Shown here: in pieces, positions 17,501 to 26,800 of the stretch
Numbering within the stretch: position 1 is the stretch's first letter
Layout of the letters: each line of letters starts with the position of its first letter
Assembly: GCA_039816045.1 (NCBI GenBank)
Contig: JBCBYB010000006.1
Span: 62,001-126,000, forward strand
Direction: 5' to 3'
Length of the DNA stretch: 64,000 nt
Origin: Thermohalobaculum sp039816045
GTDB taxonomy: Bacteria > Pseudomonadota > Alphaproteobacteria > Rhodobacterales > Rhodobacteraceae
Translations under genes and position numbers: made by a program
Notes under the pieces: generated by a model
The model's database searches: none
The model's input: the letters and a program-made list of their open reading frames with translations, nothing else
What the model was told of the DNA's origin: nothing

Positions 17501-17518
17501 ATGGTTCACTTGTACCAT
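17501..17518. promoter_or_regulatory. Candidate RpiR operator palindrome
   Basis: ATGGT-TCACTTGT-ACCAT, a 5-bp inverted repeat with an 8-nt centre, in the divergent space between the RpiR gene and the cupin gene. It overlaps the -35 zone of the minus-strand promoter and lies about 80 bp from the plus-strand gene. RpiR proteins bind similar short palindromes; assignment is by position only. Confidence 0.45.
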
Positions 17519-17598
17519 TAGCTGCCACAGGTTCATCGACGCGGCCAGCAAAAAATTCGCGCGGTGGCCAAGGGAGACGAAACGCGAAGGAGATGACG

Positions 17599-18243
17599 AT
17601 GTACAAGACCCAGAAAGGCCGCCCTCCGGACCTCGGCCCGCCTCAGGGATCGGCGCTGTCCAATCTGATGGGCCGGCTTGCCGATCTGTTTGCCGAGGAG
17701 GGCACCGCCGCCGGAGACGCCGCCGCACGCGCCCTGAACGAAGCGCTGCCGGGCGCGCTCGACAGCCCCGCTGCCACACCCATCCCGTCGACCCTGCAGA
17801 CCGTGCTGAATGCCGCGCTGACCGCGCCGGGCGCCCTGCCCGTGACGCAAGAGATTGCCGCCGCCGCGCCCTCGTTGTCTTGGGAGTTTTCTGGGCTCAA
17901 GGACGGACGTATCCGCCGCGAGATCGCGCTCGGGCTTGCGACATGCCACATCCTCGGGCCTAACAAGGGGATGTTCGAGGCGCCGATCCGCGTTGGCTTC
18001 TTCCTCCAGGGCGCGGGGCTCGACTATCCGATCCGGCGCCATGCGGCTGCCGAGACCTTCCTGATCCTCGCCGGCACGGCGGACTGGGCCTGTGAGGGTC
18101 CGCATCGTCCGCGCCCGCCGGGAGAGTTTGTGCAGCACCCCTCGATGGCCGGACATGCCAGCCGCACAGGCGCCGAGCCTGTGCTCGCGGCCTGGCACTG
18201 GACAGGCGATGTGGGACTAGAGAGCTATCGGCTGGAGGGCTGA
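17599..18243 (+). CDS. DddQ-like cupin with altered metal motif (DMSP lyase family paralogue)
   Basis: Protein of 214 residues of the same family as the product at 13728-14345. The cupin motif reads YPIRRHAAAETFLILAG near residue 138: the first His of H-x-H-x3-E-x-Y is Arg and the Tyr is Phe, while the second His, the Glu and the distal His (HPSMAGHA near 179) remain. The Tyr of the YP pair is kept. Metal binding is therefore plausible but chemistry may differ. Start at 17599 is preferred over ATG 17593 because AAGGAG ends at 17592. It is followed after 3 bp by the DMGDH-type gene, with which it forms the divergent operon. Confidence 0.68.
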   Translation: MYKTQKGRPPDLGPPQGSALSNLMGRLADLFAEEGTAAGDAAARALNEALPGALDSPAATPIPSTLQTVLNAALTAPGALPVTQEIAAAAPSLSWEFSGLKDGRIRREIALGLATCHILGPNKGMFEAPIRVGFFLQGAGLDYPIRRHAAAETFLILAGTADWACEGPHRPRPPGEFVQHPSMAGHASRTGAEPVLAAWHWTGDVGLESYRLEG

Positions 18244-18246
18244 AAG

Positions 18247-20670
18247 ATGCGGAGCCAAGCGCGTGTGGTGATCATCGGCGGCGGGGTGATGGGGTGTTCG
18301 CTCGCCTATCATCTGGCCCATGAGGGATGGTCGGATGTCGTCCTGTTGGAGAAGGCGGAGCTGACAAGCGGCTCCACCTGGCATGCGGCGGGACAGATTA
18401 CCCATTCGGTGAGCCATTACGGGTTGGCCAAGATGGCGGCTTATGGCACCGCCTTGTATCCGCGGCTGGAGGCGGAGACCGGCCAGTCCGCCACCTGGCA
18501 CGGCTGCGGGTCGCTCCGCGTCGCCTACAGTCAGGAGGAGGTGGACTGGCTGCACTACACGCTCTCGGTCGGGCGCGGGCTCGGCCACGACATGGAGATC
18601 GTGGGGCCGGAGCGCATCCGGGCCCTCCACCCGTTCTACAATCTCGACGGGGTCGAGGCGGCGCTGCACACCCCCCATGACGGGCATGTCGACCCGGCGG
18701 GCGTGACCTTTGCCTTGGCGGCAGGGGCACGGCAGAAGGGCGCCGAGATCGTGCGCCGCTGCCGGGCGACGGGCCTGACCCGCGAGGCGGACGGCTGGAT
18801 CGTGCACACCGAACAGGGCGACATCCGCTGCGAGAAGGTGGTGAACGCCGCCGGCACCTATGCGCGTCAGGTGGGGGCCTGGGCCGGGCTGGATCTGCCG
18901 ATCGCCAACCTGCTCCACCATTATCTGGTGACCGAACCGGTGCCGGAATTCGCCGACCTCGCCGCGGAACTGCCGGTGATCCGCGACGACGCACAGGTCT
19001 CGGGTTATGTGCGTATGGAGCAGAAAGCCGGCCTCATCGGGATCTACGAGAAGGCAAACGCTGCGACGATCTGGGACGATGGCACGCCCTGGGAGGCGGA
19101 GAACGAGCTCTTCGACCCGGACTATGACCGCATCGCGCCCTGGCTCGAGAACGCGCTGGAGCGCATGCCAGTGCTGGCCGAGCGCGGGATCAAGCGCGTG
19201 GTCCACGGGGCGATCACCCATCCGCCGGACGGCAACATGATGCTGGGGCCGACGGCCATCCCGGACTTCTGGTGCTGTTGCGGCAGCCAGGTGGGCATCG
19301 CCTGGGGGCCGGGGGCCGGCAAATACCTGGCGCAGTGGATGGTCCACGGTGCGGCGGACATCTCGATGGCCAGCTTCGATCCCCGCCGCTTCGGTGCGCG
19401 CATCGACGAGACCTACCGGATCGAGAAGGCCAAGGAAGACTATCTCCTGCGCCACGAGATCCCGTTCCCGCATCTCGACCGCCCGGCCTGCCGTCCGGGG
19501 AACTCCAAGACGACGCCGCTCCACGACGTGCTCAAGGCCCGCGGGGCGGTCTACCAGGATGTCTATGGCTGGGAGCGGCCGTATTGGTACGCACCCGCCG
19601 GCACGCCGGCCGAGCACATCCACAGCTTCCGCCGCTCGGCCCTGCACGAGATCGTCGGCCGCGAGGTCAATGGGCTGCGCCAGCATGCCGGGATCGCCGA
19701 CCTCTCCGCCTTCGCCAAGATCGAGGTGTCGGGCGCGGATGCGGAGACGTTCCTCACCCGCACCACGTCAAACCGGTTGCCGAAGAAGACCGGCTCCGTC
19801 TCGCTCACCTATTTCGTGAACCCCAACGGACGCTTGGAGGGCGAGACCACGCTGGTGCGCCTCGGGCCAGACCGCTTCTACCTCGTCTATGCGGCGGCCA
19901 AGGAGGCGGCCATCCTGGCCTGGATGCGGGAACAGTGCGGACCGGGCGAAGCCGTGACCTTCGAGAACGTCTCCGAGGCGCGCGGGGTGATCATGCTGGC
20001 CGGACCAGCCTCGCGCGAGATCCTTGCCACCGCCACCTCGGCGCCGCTCGACAACACCGCGTTCCGTTGGCTCTCGTCGCAGGACATCACCGTCGCCGGC
20101 GTGCCGGGGGTGCGAGCGATGCGGGTGACCTATACAGGCGAGCTCGGCTGGGAACTGCACGTGCCGATGGCGGGCATGCGCGCGGTCTATGATGCGCTTG
20201 CCGCCCACGATCCGGTGCCTATCGGAGCCGCGGCGCTGAATGCGATGCGGATGGAGAAGGCCTATAAATCCGGCCATGAGATCACCAACGAGGTGACGCT
20301 TGCCGAGGCCGAACTCACCCGCTTCGCCCGCACCGAGGGGTTCCAGGGAGCCGCGGCCTCCCTCGCACCGCCGACGCGCTGGGTGCTGGCGCTGCTGCGT
20401 TTGGACGAGCCCGCCGAGGCGGACCCGCTCGGCTCCGAGGCGGTGCTGCGCGGAGGGCTGCCCGTGGGTGCTGTGTCCTCGGCCGGCTATGGCTACGGCA
20501 TCGGGGCCTGCCTGGCCTGGGCCTATCTCAAACCCGGGTTGGCCACGCACGGAACGGCCCTCGAGGTGATGGTCCTCGGCCAAGCGCGCGCCGCCACCGT
20601 CATCGAGGGGGCGGTCTGGGACGCGGACAATGCCCGTCCGCGGGCCGACGCGGTGCCGGCGGAGGCCTGA
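18247..20670 (+). CDS. FAD-dependent oxidoreductase of the dimethylglycine/sarcosine dehydrogenase family
   Basis: Two-part enzyme of 807 residues. Residues 1-~380 are a DAO-type flavoprotein: VVIIGGGVMGCSLAYHLA at residue 7 binds FAD, and GSTWHAAGQ near residue 41 carries the His that links covalently to FAD in dimethylglycine dehydrogenase. A connector domain follows (FAO_M type), then a GcvT/aminomethyltransferase-like half (about 435-800; GVIMLAGPASREIL, TYTGELGWELHVP) that binds tetrahydrofolate and takes up the formaldehyde-level carbon. Such enzymes demethylate dimethylglycine, sarcosine or related N-methyl amino acids and pass electrons to ETF. The gene sits opposite the Rieske oxygenase, which would supply the dimethylated product. 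Substrate specificity is not readable. Confidence 0.88.
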   Translation: MRSQARVVIIGGGVMGCSLAYHLAHEGWSDVVLLEKAELTSGSTWHAAGQITHSVSHYGLAKMAAYGTALYPRLEAETGQSATWHGCGSLRVAYSQEEVDWLHYTLSVGRGLGHDMEIVGPERIRALHPFYNLDGVEAALHTPHDGHVDPAGVTFALAAGARQKGAEIVRRCRATGLTREADGWIVHTEQGDIRCEKVVNAAGTYARQVGAWAGLDLPIANLLHHYLVTEPVPEFADLAAELPVIRDDAQVSGYVRMEQKAGLIGIYEKANAATIWDDGTPWEAENELFDPDYDRIAPWLENALERMPVLAERGIKRVVHGAITHPPDGNMMLGPTAIPDFWCCCGSQVGIAWGPGAGKYLAQWMVHGAADISMASFDPRRFGARIDETYRIEKAKEDYLLRHEIPFPHLDRPACRPGNSKTTPLHDVLKARGAVYQDVYGWERPYWYAPAGTPAEHIHSFRRSALHEIVGREVNGLRQHAGIADLSAFAKIEVSGADAETFLTRTTSNRLPKKTGSVSLTYFVNPNGRLEGETTLVRLGPDRFYLVYAAAKEAAILAWMREQCGPGEAVTFENVSEARGVIMLAGPASREILATATSAPLDNTAFRWLSSQDITVAGVPGVRAMRVTYTGELGWELHVPMAGMRAVYDALAAHDPVPIGAAALNAMRMEKAYKSGHEITNEVTLAEAELTRFARTEGFQGAAASLAPPTRWVLALLRLDEPAEADPLGSEAVLRGGLPVGAVSSAGYGYGIGACLAWAYLKPGLATHGTALEVMVLGQARAATVIEGAVWDADNARPRADAVPAEA

Positions 20671-20693
20671 GCCACGCCTAACGCGTCGTCCGA

Positions 20694-20965
20694 TCAATCG
20701 GTCTGATGGCCTGCGGCCGTGAAGGCGTTCGCGGGCTCTGTCGGGGTGACGAGATCAACAAGGTTGCCAATGGCCGACCAACGCTCATCTGCGGCCCGCG
20801 CAGCATCCGCCAAAGGGATGCCTCCGGTCTGCCGCGTCGGTACGAAACCTTGGCGGACAGAGGCCCTGAACCGGTCTCCGTCTATGGGCCCCGCTGGCAC
20901 CATCGGCGTGGCCATGCCGCCGAAGCGCAGGCCAAGCCGCGCCGTATGGCATCGCAGCCTGCCAG
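20694..20965 (-). pseudogene. Degenerate IS630-family transposase remnant
   Basis: Minus-strand translation gives LRFGGMATPMVPAGPIDGDR, then FRASVRQGFVPT. This matches the IS630 transposase core segment of the LRxDGMxAPxVxDGPINGxxF type. After a gap comes ADERWSAIGNLVDLV and a C-terminus ending AGHQTD and stop, like the IS630 end (IGxLLDxxxPxECANYFxxAGY). The DDE aspartate and glutamate segments between them are missing, as is most of the N-terminus, so this is a deleted relic. Ends are approximate; no terminal repeats were identified. Confidence 0.55.
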
Positions 20966-21085
20966 TTTGGCGCTCGCTTCGGGCGCCAAGACCGGAAAGG
21001 AGCCCCCATGGGACAGGGTACCGTCACCGGCCTGAATTCTGGCGAAGCAGAGGGGCTAAGCGCCTCGCCCGGGCGGGAGTGTGGA

Positions 21086-21912
21086 GGGTCTCTTCTGCAA
21101 GAACTGAGGCCTTTCCAGGTTCGAGTGTTCTTCGCCGAGCAACCGCGCTGCACCGTCGCGATGGAGGCCGGTGCGACGGCGCATAGCTGGGCCCGCGAAG
21201 TCACCGCCTTGGTCAACAACGCGCGGTTAATCCCACCGATGGCGGTGCGCCCGCTTGCCAAATGTGGAAAGTCTGCCGACAATGATCCCAAGACGATTTG
21301 CACGACAGTGACCCGCACCGACCATGCGGTTTCTCTCGATCAAAACGGGTTCTTATGCTCCGTCCAAGGATTCTATTGATCAAAGGTCTGCGTGACTTGG
21401 TTGCTGAGCTCGTCGTCCATGTCCCGAGAGGACCGTCACCGGCAATCATTGCGAGCATCGGAGCCGGACATCAGTTCAGACACGGCAGAGAGTTCGCCGC
21501 CTGATTGGGCATCACGTCTGCGAACAGATCCACCAGCGGACAGGAAAAGCTTGGGAGGATTTCGAAGATGGGCGAGTTGGCACCGCGCGCGAGATGATGG
21601 TGCACAAGTCACCCGCCGAATGGCTCGGGCATCGTCGACCGCAAAACTAATTGGGCCTTGGTTTGCCGACCCCATCAGGGCCAGCGGTCAAACCGGCGCG
21701 AACAGGCCGGGCACATAACTGCTTCTGACACATGCATGAAATCACATCCAACAGGACTTGTTGTGCTGGAGCCGTCCAAACACGTCTTTACCCCGTCCCG
21801 CCCGACGGCTCATGGTGTGGCGCCTAACGCGCTCGCAAACCGGGTGGCACGACAAGTCTGGGCCATGTTTGTGAAGAACGAAGACAATCCGGACCCAGCG
21901 CCGGCTGCCTGA
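21086..21912 (+). pseudogene. Degenerate IS110-family transposase remnant
   Basis: Three blocks in different frames match IS110 transposases in order. 21098-21322 encodes VAMEAGATAHSWAREVTAL and RLIPPMAVRPL, the DEDD-domain segment. 21346-21576 encodes VLMLRPRILLIKGL and later HGREFAA-stop-LGITSANRSTSGQEKLGRISKMGE, the C-terminal segment with TGA (21502-21504) where IS110 has Trp. 21826-21912 encodes NALANRVARQVWAMF and the C-terminus. Frameshifts, a stop and internal deletions make it non-functional. Together with the IS630 relic it fills the only long gene-free stretch; 21913-22127 shows nothing recognisable. Confidence 0.7.
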
Positions 21913-22127
21913 CCGCAGCAGGAAAGCGCTCCGTCGGGAGATGTCGGAGGGTCGGCCATCGGCATCCCAGGCGCCAAATCTGGCAGGCCGGGCAGATGAC
22001 CGCACCCGGTCACATGCCCAAGCTCGCCCCGCAGACAGAGCACCAACCCGTGGCCCCGGTATGGCCATCGCAAGGACGGCACCCAGCCCCGTCAAAGAGA
22101 CCCATGTGCCACCGTATCGCTGATCCC

Positions 22128-22508
22128 TCAGAGCTCGCCGCGCTCCTCCAGGACCCGGCGCGCCACCCGGAAGCATTCGAGCGATTGCGGCACCCCGCAA
22201 TAGATGCCAACCACATGAATTATCGCGCGAATTTCCTCCTTGGTGACGCCATTGTTCAACGCGCCGCGGCAGTGGATCTCCCATTCGTGCATCTTGCCGA
22301 GCGCCCCGATCATCGCGAGGTTCATCATGCTGCGCGTTTTCGGCTCGATGACCTCGTCGCCCCAGCCGAAACCCCAGCACCAGGCGGTCATCGCCTCCTG
22401 GAAAGGCCGGGTGAAGTCATCCGCCGCCGCCAGGTTTTTCTCAACATATTCAGCGCCTAAGGTGGCTTTCCGCTGAGCCAGGCCACGCTCGAACAGGTCT
22501 TGATCCAT
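22128..22508 (-). CDS. Carboxymuconolactone decarboxylase family protein
   Basis: Small helical protein of 126 residues of the CMD/AhpD-like superfamily, close in pattern to gamma-carboxymuconolactone decarboxylase. Features: TAWCWGFGWGDEVIEPKTRSM near residue 34, GKMHEWEIHCRGALNNGVTKEEIRAI near 66 and VVGIYCGVPQSLECFRVA near 96. The peroxidatic CxxC pair of true AhpD is absent. Start at 22508 has GGAGGAG upstream; further upstream in-frame codons include ATG 22523. PcaC decarboxylates an intermediate of protocatechuate degradation, but no other beta-ketoadipate genes are here, so the substrate is open. It is divergent from the RND pump with the GCGATAT repeat between. Confidence 0.8.
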   Translation of the reverse strand: MDQDLFERGLAQRKATLGAEYVEKNLAAADDFTRPFQEAMTAWCWGFGWGDEVIEPKTRSMMNLAMIGALGKMHEWEIHCRGALNNGVTKEEIRAIIHVVGIYCGVPQSLECFRVARRVLEERGEL

Positions 22509-22586
22509 CTCTGTCTCCTCCATCTGATGCGCCCTCTTAGCACGGCGAGCGCCGCTGTTGCACCGCCGCAGCCCCCCCGGCGCGAT

Positions 22587-22648
22587 GCGATATTCTCCTG
22601 CGATATTCGGGCGCGATATGGCTGCGATATCTGCGATATCTGCGATAT
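22587..22648. repeat. Six iterated GCGATAT motifs upstream of the RND pump
   Basis: GCGATAT occurs at 22587, 22600, 22613, 22624, 22633 and 22642, with steps of 13, 13, 11, 9 and 9 bp. The last three form near-perfect 9-bp tandem copies of TGCGATATC. The array lies in the divergent space between the CMD-like gene (start 22508) and the efflux gene (start 22727), about 80 bp from each. It may be a cooperative operator array or iteron-like site. Confidence 0.75.
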
Positions 22649-22726
22649 TTACAAAAGTCTTCGCGCCGTATCTCCCGTCGCAGTGCTTCGTTAAACTGCA
22701 CACGAATCGAGCACAGGAGCCCCCCA

Positions 22727-23851
22727 ATGCGCCGACTGTCCTTGTTTAGTGTCGCCCTTCTGAGCCTGGCCATCCCGGCGGCCGCCCAACAAGGGCCGAT
22801 GCCGGTCGACGTGGCCAAGCCGCTGGTCGAAACAGTCGTCGACTTTGACACCTTCACAGGACGGTTCGAGGCGGTGAAGGAGGTGGACATCCTGGCCCGC
22901 GTCTCCGGGTATCTGGATGCGATCGCCTTCGAGGACGGCGCCACGGTCGAGACCGGGGATCTGCTCTTCACCATCGATCAGCGCACCTTCCAAGCGGCGG
23001 TCGAACGGGCCGAGGCCCAGCTCGCCTCGGCCAAGGCGACCCGCACGCTGGCCGAGATCGAGCTCGCCCGCGCGACCCAGCTCGCCGAGCGCAATGTCGG
23101 CACCGCGCAGGAGGTCGACCGCACCAGCGCCTCCCTCGGCGAGGCCGAAGCGCAGGTCCAGGTGGCCGAGGCGGAGCTGCGGGAGGCCCAGCTCAACCTC
23201 GAATTCACCGAGATCCGGGCGCCCATCGCCGGGCGCATGTCGAACACCCGCGTCGACGAGGGCAATCTGGTGATCGGCGGCGCGAGCAATGCGACGCTGC
23301 TCTCGACCATCGTCTCGATCGATCCGATCCAGTTCGTCTTCACCGCTTCGGAGGCGGAGTTCCTGAAGTATTCGCGGCTGGCGAGCGTCGGGACCCGCGC
23401 CTCGAGCCGGGTCACCGAAACACCCGTCTCCGTGCGGCTTATGGACGAGGACGATTTCGTCCACGAGGGCCATATGGATTTCGTGGACAACGTGATCGAC
23501 CCGAACTCCGGCACCATCATGGGGCGGGCGATGCTCGGCAATGGCGAGGGTCTATTGGTGCCGGGGCTGTTCGGCCGGCTGAAGCTGCCGGGCTCGGCGC
23601 CTTATGAGGCGATCTTGATCCCGGACGAGGCTGTGCTCTCCGACCAGGACAGCAAAATCGTGATGACCGTCGACGGCGAGGGCACGGTGACGCCGAAACC
23701 GGTGGTCTTGGGGCCGCTCTACCAGGGCATGCGGGTCATCCGCAAAGGGATCGGACCCGAGGACATGGTGATCGTGAACGGGGTGATGCGGGCCCGCCCG
23801 GGCGGCAAAGTGGTGCCGCAACCGGTCGAGCTCTCCCTGGCCGAGGACTGA
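22727..23851 (+). CDS. RND efflux periplasmic adaptor (membrane fusion) subunit
   Basis: Membrane fusion protein of 374 residues in the AcrA/MexA/MexE family. A Sec signal peptide is clear (MRRLSLFSVALLSLAIPAAAQQ) and there is no lipobox Cys, so it is anchored only by partners. The lipoyl half-motif (VKEVDILARVSGYLDAIAF near residue 46) is followed by a coiled-coil hairpin (about 85-150) and beta-barrel domains with TRVDEGNLV. It links the inner-membrane pump to a TolC-type channel. It has a good GGAG site and is 3 bp ahead of the pump gene. No outer-membrane factor is nearby, so a shared TolC is expected. Confidence 0.9.
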   Translation: MRRLSLFSVALLSLAIPAAAQQGPMPVDVAKPLVETVVDFDTFTGRFEAVKEVDILARVSGYLDAIAFEDGATVETGDLLFTIDQRTFQAAVERAEAQLASAKATRTLAEIELARATQLAERNVGTAQEVDRTSASLGEAEAQVQVAEAELREAQLNLEFTEIRAPIAGRMSNTRVDEGNLVIGGASNATLLSTIVSIDPIQFVFTASEAEFLKYSRLASVGTRASSRVTETPVSVRLMDEDDFVHEGHMDFVDNVIDPNSGTIMGRAMLGNGEGLLVPGLFGRLKLPGSAPYEAILIPDEAVLSDQDSKIVMTVDGEGTVTPKPVVLGPLYQGMRVIRKGIGPEDMVIVNGVMRARPGGKVVPQPVELSLAED

Positions 23852-23854
23852 TCC

Positions 23855-26800
23855 ATGGGCTTCGCGCAGTTCTTCATCGACCGGCCGATCTTTGCGACGG
23901 TCGTCTCGATCGTGATCACGCTGGTGGGGCTGATCTCCTACACCGTCCTGCCGGTGACCCAGTATCCCGAGATCGCACCGCCGACGATCCAGGTGACCGC
24001 GAGCTATTCCGGTGCCTCGGCCGAGACGGTGGCCGACACGGTGGCGACGCCGATCGAGCAAGAGGTCAACGGCGTCGAGGGCATGCTCTATATGGCGAGC
24101 CAGTCCACCGGCGACGGCAACATGACGCTGAACGTGGTGTTCCAGCTCGGCACCGATCTCGACGACGCGCAGGTTCTGGTGCAGAACCGCGTGAGTGTGG
24201 CCGAGCCGCGCCTGCCCGAGGAGGTGAGCCGCATCGGCGTGACCACCGAGCAGTCCTCGCCGGACATGCTTATGGTGATCCACCTGCTCTCGCCGGACGG
24301 CACGCGCGACCAGCTCTACATTTCGAACTATGCGCGCACGCAGATCGTGGACCGTCTGGCGCGGATCGACGGGGTCGGTCAGGCGACTGTCTTTGCCGAG
24401 CGCGCCTATTCCATGCGGATCTGGCTCGATCCCGACCGGGTGGCCGCGCGCGGGCTGACCGCCGGAGAGGTGGTCGCGGCGCTTCAGGAGAACAACGTCC
24501 AGGTCGCTTCCGGCGTCATCAACCGCCTGCCGGTGCCCGAGCCCTCGGCCTATGAGCTCCAGGTGGAAACCCAAGGGCGCCTGATCACGCCGGAGGAGTT
24601 CGGCGACATCGTGGTGCGCGAGACCGACGACGCGGTCGTGCGGGTGCGCGACATCGCCCGGGTCGAGCTCGGCGCCCAGGACTACTCGATCAACGGCTAT
24701 CTCGGGGCGGACACAGCGCTGCCCATCGGCATCTTCCAGCGCCCAGGCTCGAACGCGCTGGACACCTCCGACCAGATCATCGCGGCGATGGACGAGATGG
24801 CGGAGGAGTTCCCCCCCGGCGTCGAGTACAAGATCGTCTACAACCCCACCGAGTTCATCGCCGAGTCGATCGACGCCGTCTTCGTCACGCTCTACCAGGC
24901 GATGGCGCTCGTGGTGCTGGTGATCGTGATCTTCCTCCAGTCGCTGCGGGCCTCGCTGATCCCGGTCGTCGCGATCCCGGTCAGCCTGGTCGGCACGTTC
25001 GCGGTGATGGCGGCCTTCGGTTTCTCGCTGAACTCGCTCACCCTGTTCGGGCTCGTGCTCGCCATCGGCATCGTGGTGGATGACGCCATCGTCGTGGTGG
25101 AGAACGTCGAGCGCTATCTGGCCAAGGGCATGCCGGCGCGCGAGGCCGCCAAGCGCACCATGACCGAGGTGACCGGCGCGCTCATCGCGACCACGCTCGT
25201 GATGATGGCGGTGTTCATCCCGGTGGCGGCGATCTCGGGCATCACGGGCCAGTTCTTCCAACAGTTCGCGCTGACCATCGCGGCGGCAACCGCGATCTCG
25301 ACCGTGGTGACGCTGACACTCTCGCCTGCGCTGGCCGCCCTGGTGCTGAAGCCGCGCACCAAGGGCGAGACGCGCGGCGGCCTGCTCGCGATCCTGAGCA
25401 CGCCCTTCACCCTCTTCTCCCATGGCTTCAACTGGGTGTTCGAGCGGCTGGAGCGGGGCTATGCGGCGGTGGTGCGGCTCGGCCTGCGCATCACCCCGGT
25501 GATGATGCTGATCTTTGCCGGTCTGGTCGCCCTCGGCCTCTACCAGTTCCAGCGGGCACCCACGGGCTTTATTCCGGAGCAGGACCAAGGCTACCTGATC
25601 ACCGTGGTGCAGCTGCCGCCAGGCTCCTCGCTCGCCCGGACCGACGAGGTCTCCCAGCGCGCGAGCGAGATCATGCTCGAGCACCCGGCGGTCGACAGCA
25701 CGGTCGGCATCATCGGGCTCGACGGCGCGACCTTTACCAACGCCCCCAACGCTGCGGCAATCTTCGTGCCGATGAAGGATTTCGAGTGGCGGGTGGCCAA
25801 CGGCTACAGCGCCCAGCGCGTGCTCGGAGAGCTGCAGCGCTCGCTCTTCCAGATCAAGGAGGGGGTGATCTTCCTCCTGCAGCCGCCCTCGGTGCGCGGG
25901 ATCGGCACCGGCGGCGGGTGGAAGGCCTATATCCAGGATCGCCGCGGACGCGGGCTCGAGGCGCTCGAGCAGGCGACCCAAGGCATCATGGCCCAGGCCA
26001 ACCAGACACCGGGGCTGGCGCAGGTCTTCACCCTCTTCAACACCAAGACCCCCAAGATCTATGCGGATATCGACCGGGTGAAGGCGGAGATGATCGGCGT
26101 CACCCCGGGCCAGATCAATGAGACGCTCGAGATCTATCTCGGCTCGGCCTTTGTGAACGACTTCAACTTCCTCGGGCGCACCTACCGGGTCTATGCCCAG
26201 GCCGACGGTGCGTTCCGCGACGAGATCGAGGATATCGCCAGCCTGCGCACCCGCTCCGAGGCGGGCGAGATGACCCCCATCGGGACGGTCGCCACCTTCA
26301 GCGATGTGACCGGGCCCTACCGGGTGGCGCGCTACAATCTCTATCCCGCCGCGGCGGTTCAGGGGGCGACCATGCCGGGCGTCTCCACCGGTCAGGCGAT
26401 CGCGGCGATGGAGGGGCTGATGGACGAGCAGCTGCCCTCCGGCTTCAGCTATGAATGGACCGAGCTTGCGCTGCAGGAGAAGCTGGCCGGCAACACCGCG
26501 GTCTTTGTCTTCATCCTGGCGATCGTCTTCGTGTTCCTGGTGCTGGCCGCGCAATACGAGAGCTGGCTGTTGCCCATTGCGGTGATCCTGATCGTGCCGA
26601 CCTGTCTGCTGGCGGCGATCACGGGCGTGCTGTTCCGAGGGATGGACAACAACATCCTCACACAGATCGGGTTGGTCGTGCTGGTCGGGCTGTCGGCGAA
26701 GAACGCGATCCTGATCGTGGAGTTTGCCCGCCAGGCCGAGCAGGAAGGCCGGAGCCGGGTCGAGGCGGCGATCCACGCGGCGCAGCTGCGTCTGCGGCCG

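Noticed and set aside
18217..19686. A minus-strand open frame opposite the DMGDH-type gene
   Set aside because: No recognisable domain; overlaps a clear flavoprotein in the other strand.
22587..22648. CRISPR array at the GCGATAT repeats
   Set aside because: Repeat units are 7-9 bp with no unique spacers of CRISPR length and no cas genes.
23552..26776. A 1074-codon open frame opposite the RND pump gene
   Set aside because: His/Arg/Asp-rich composition with no domain; it is a high-GC antisense shadow of the well-defined pump and adaptor genes.
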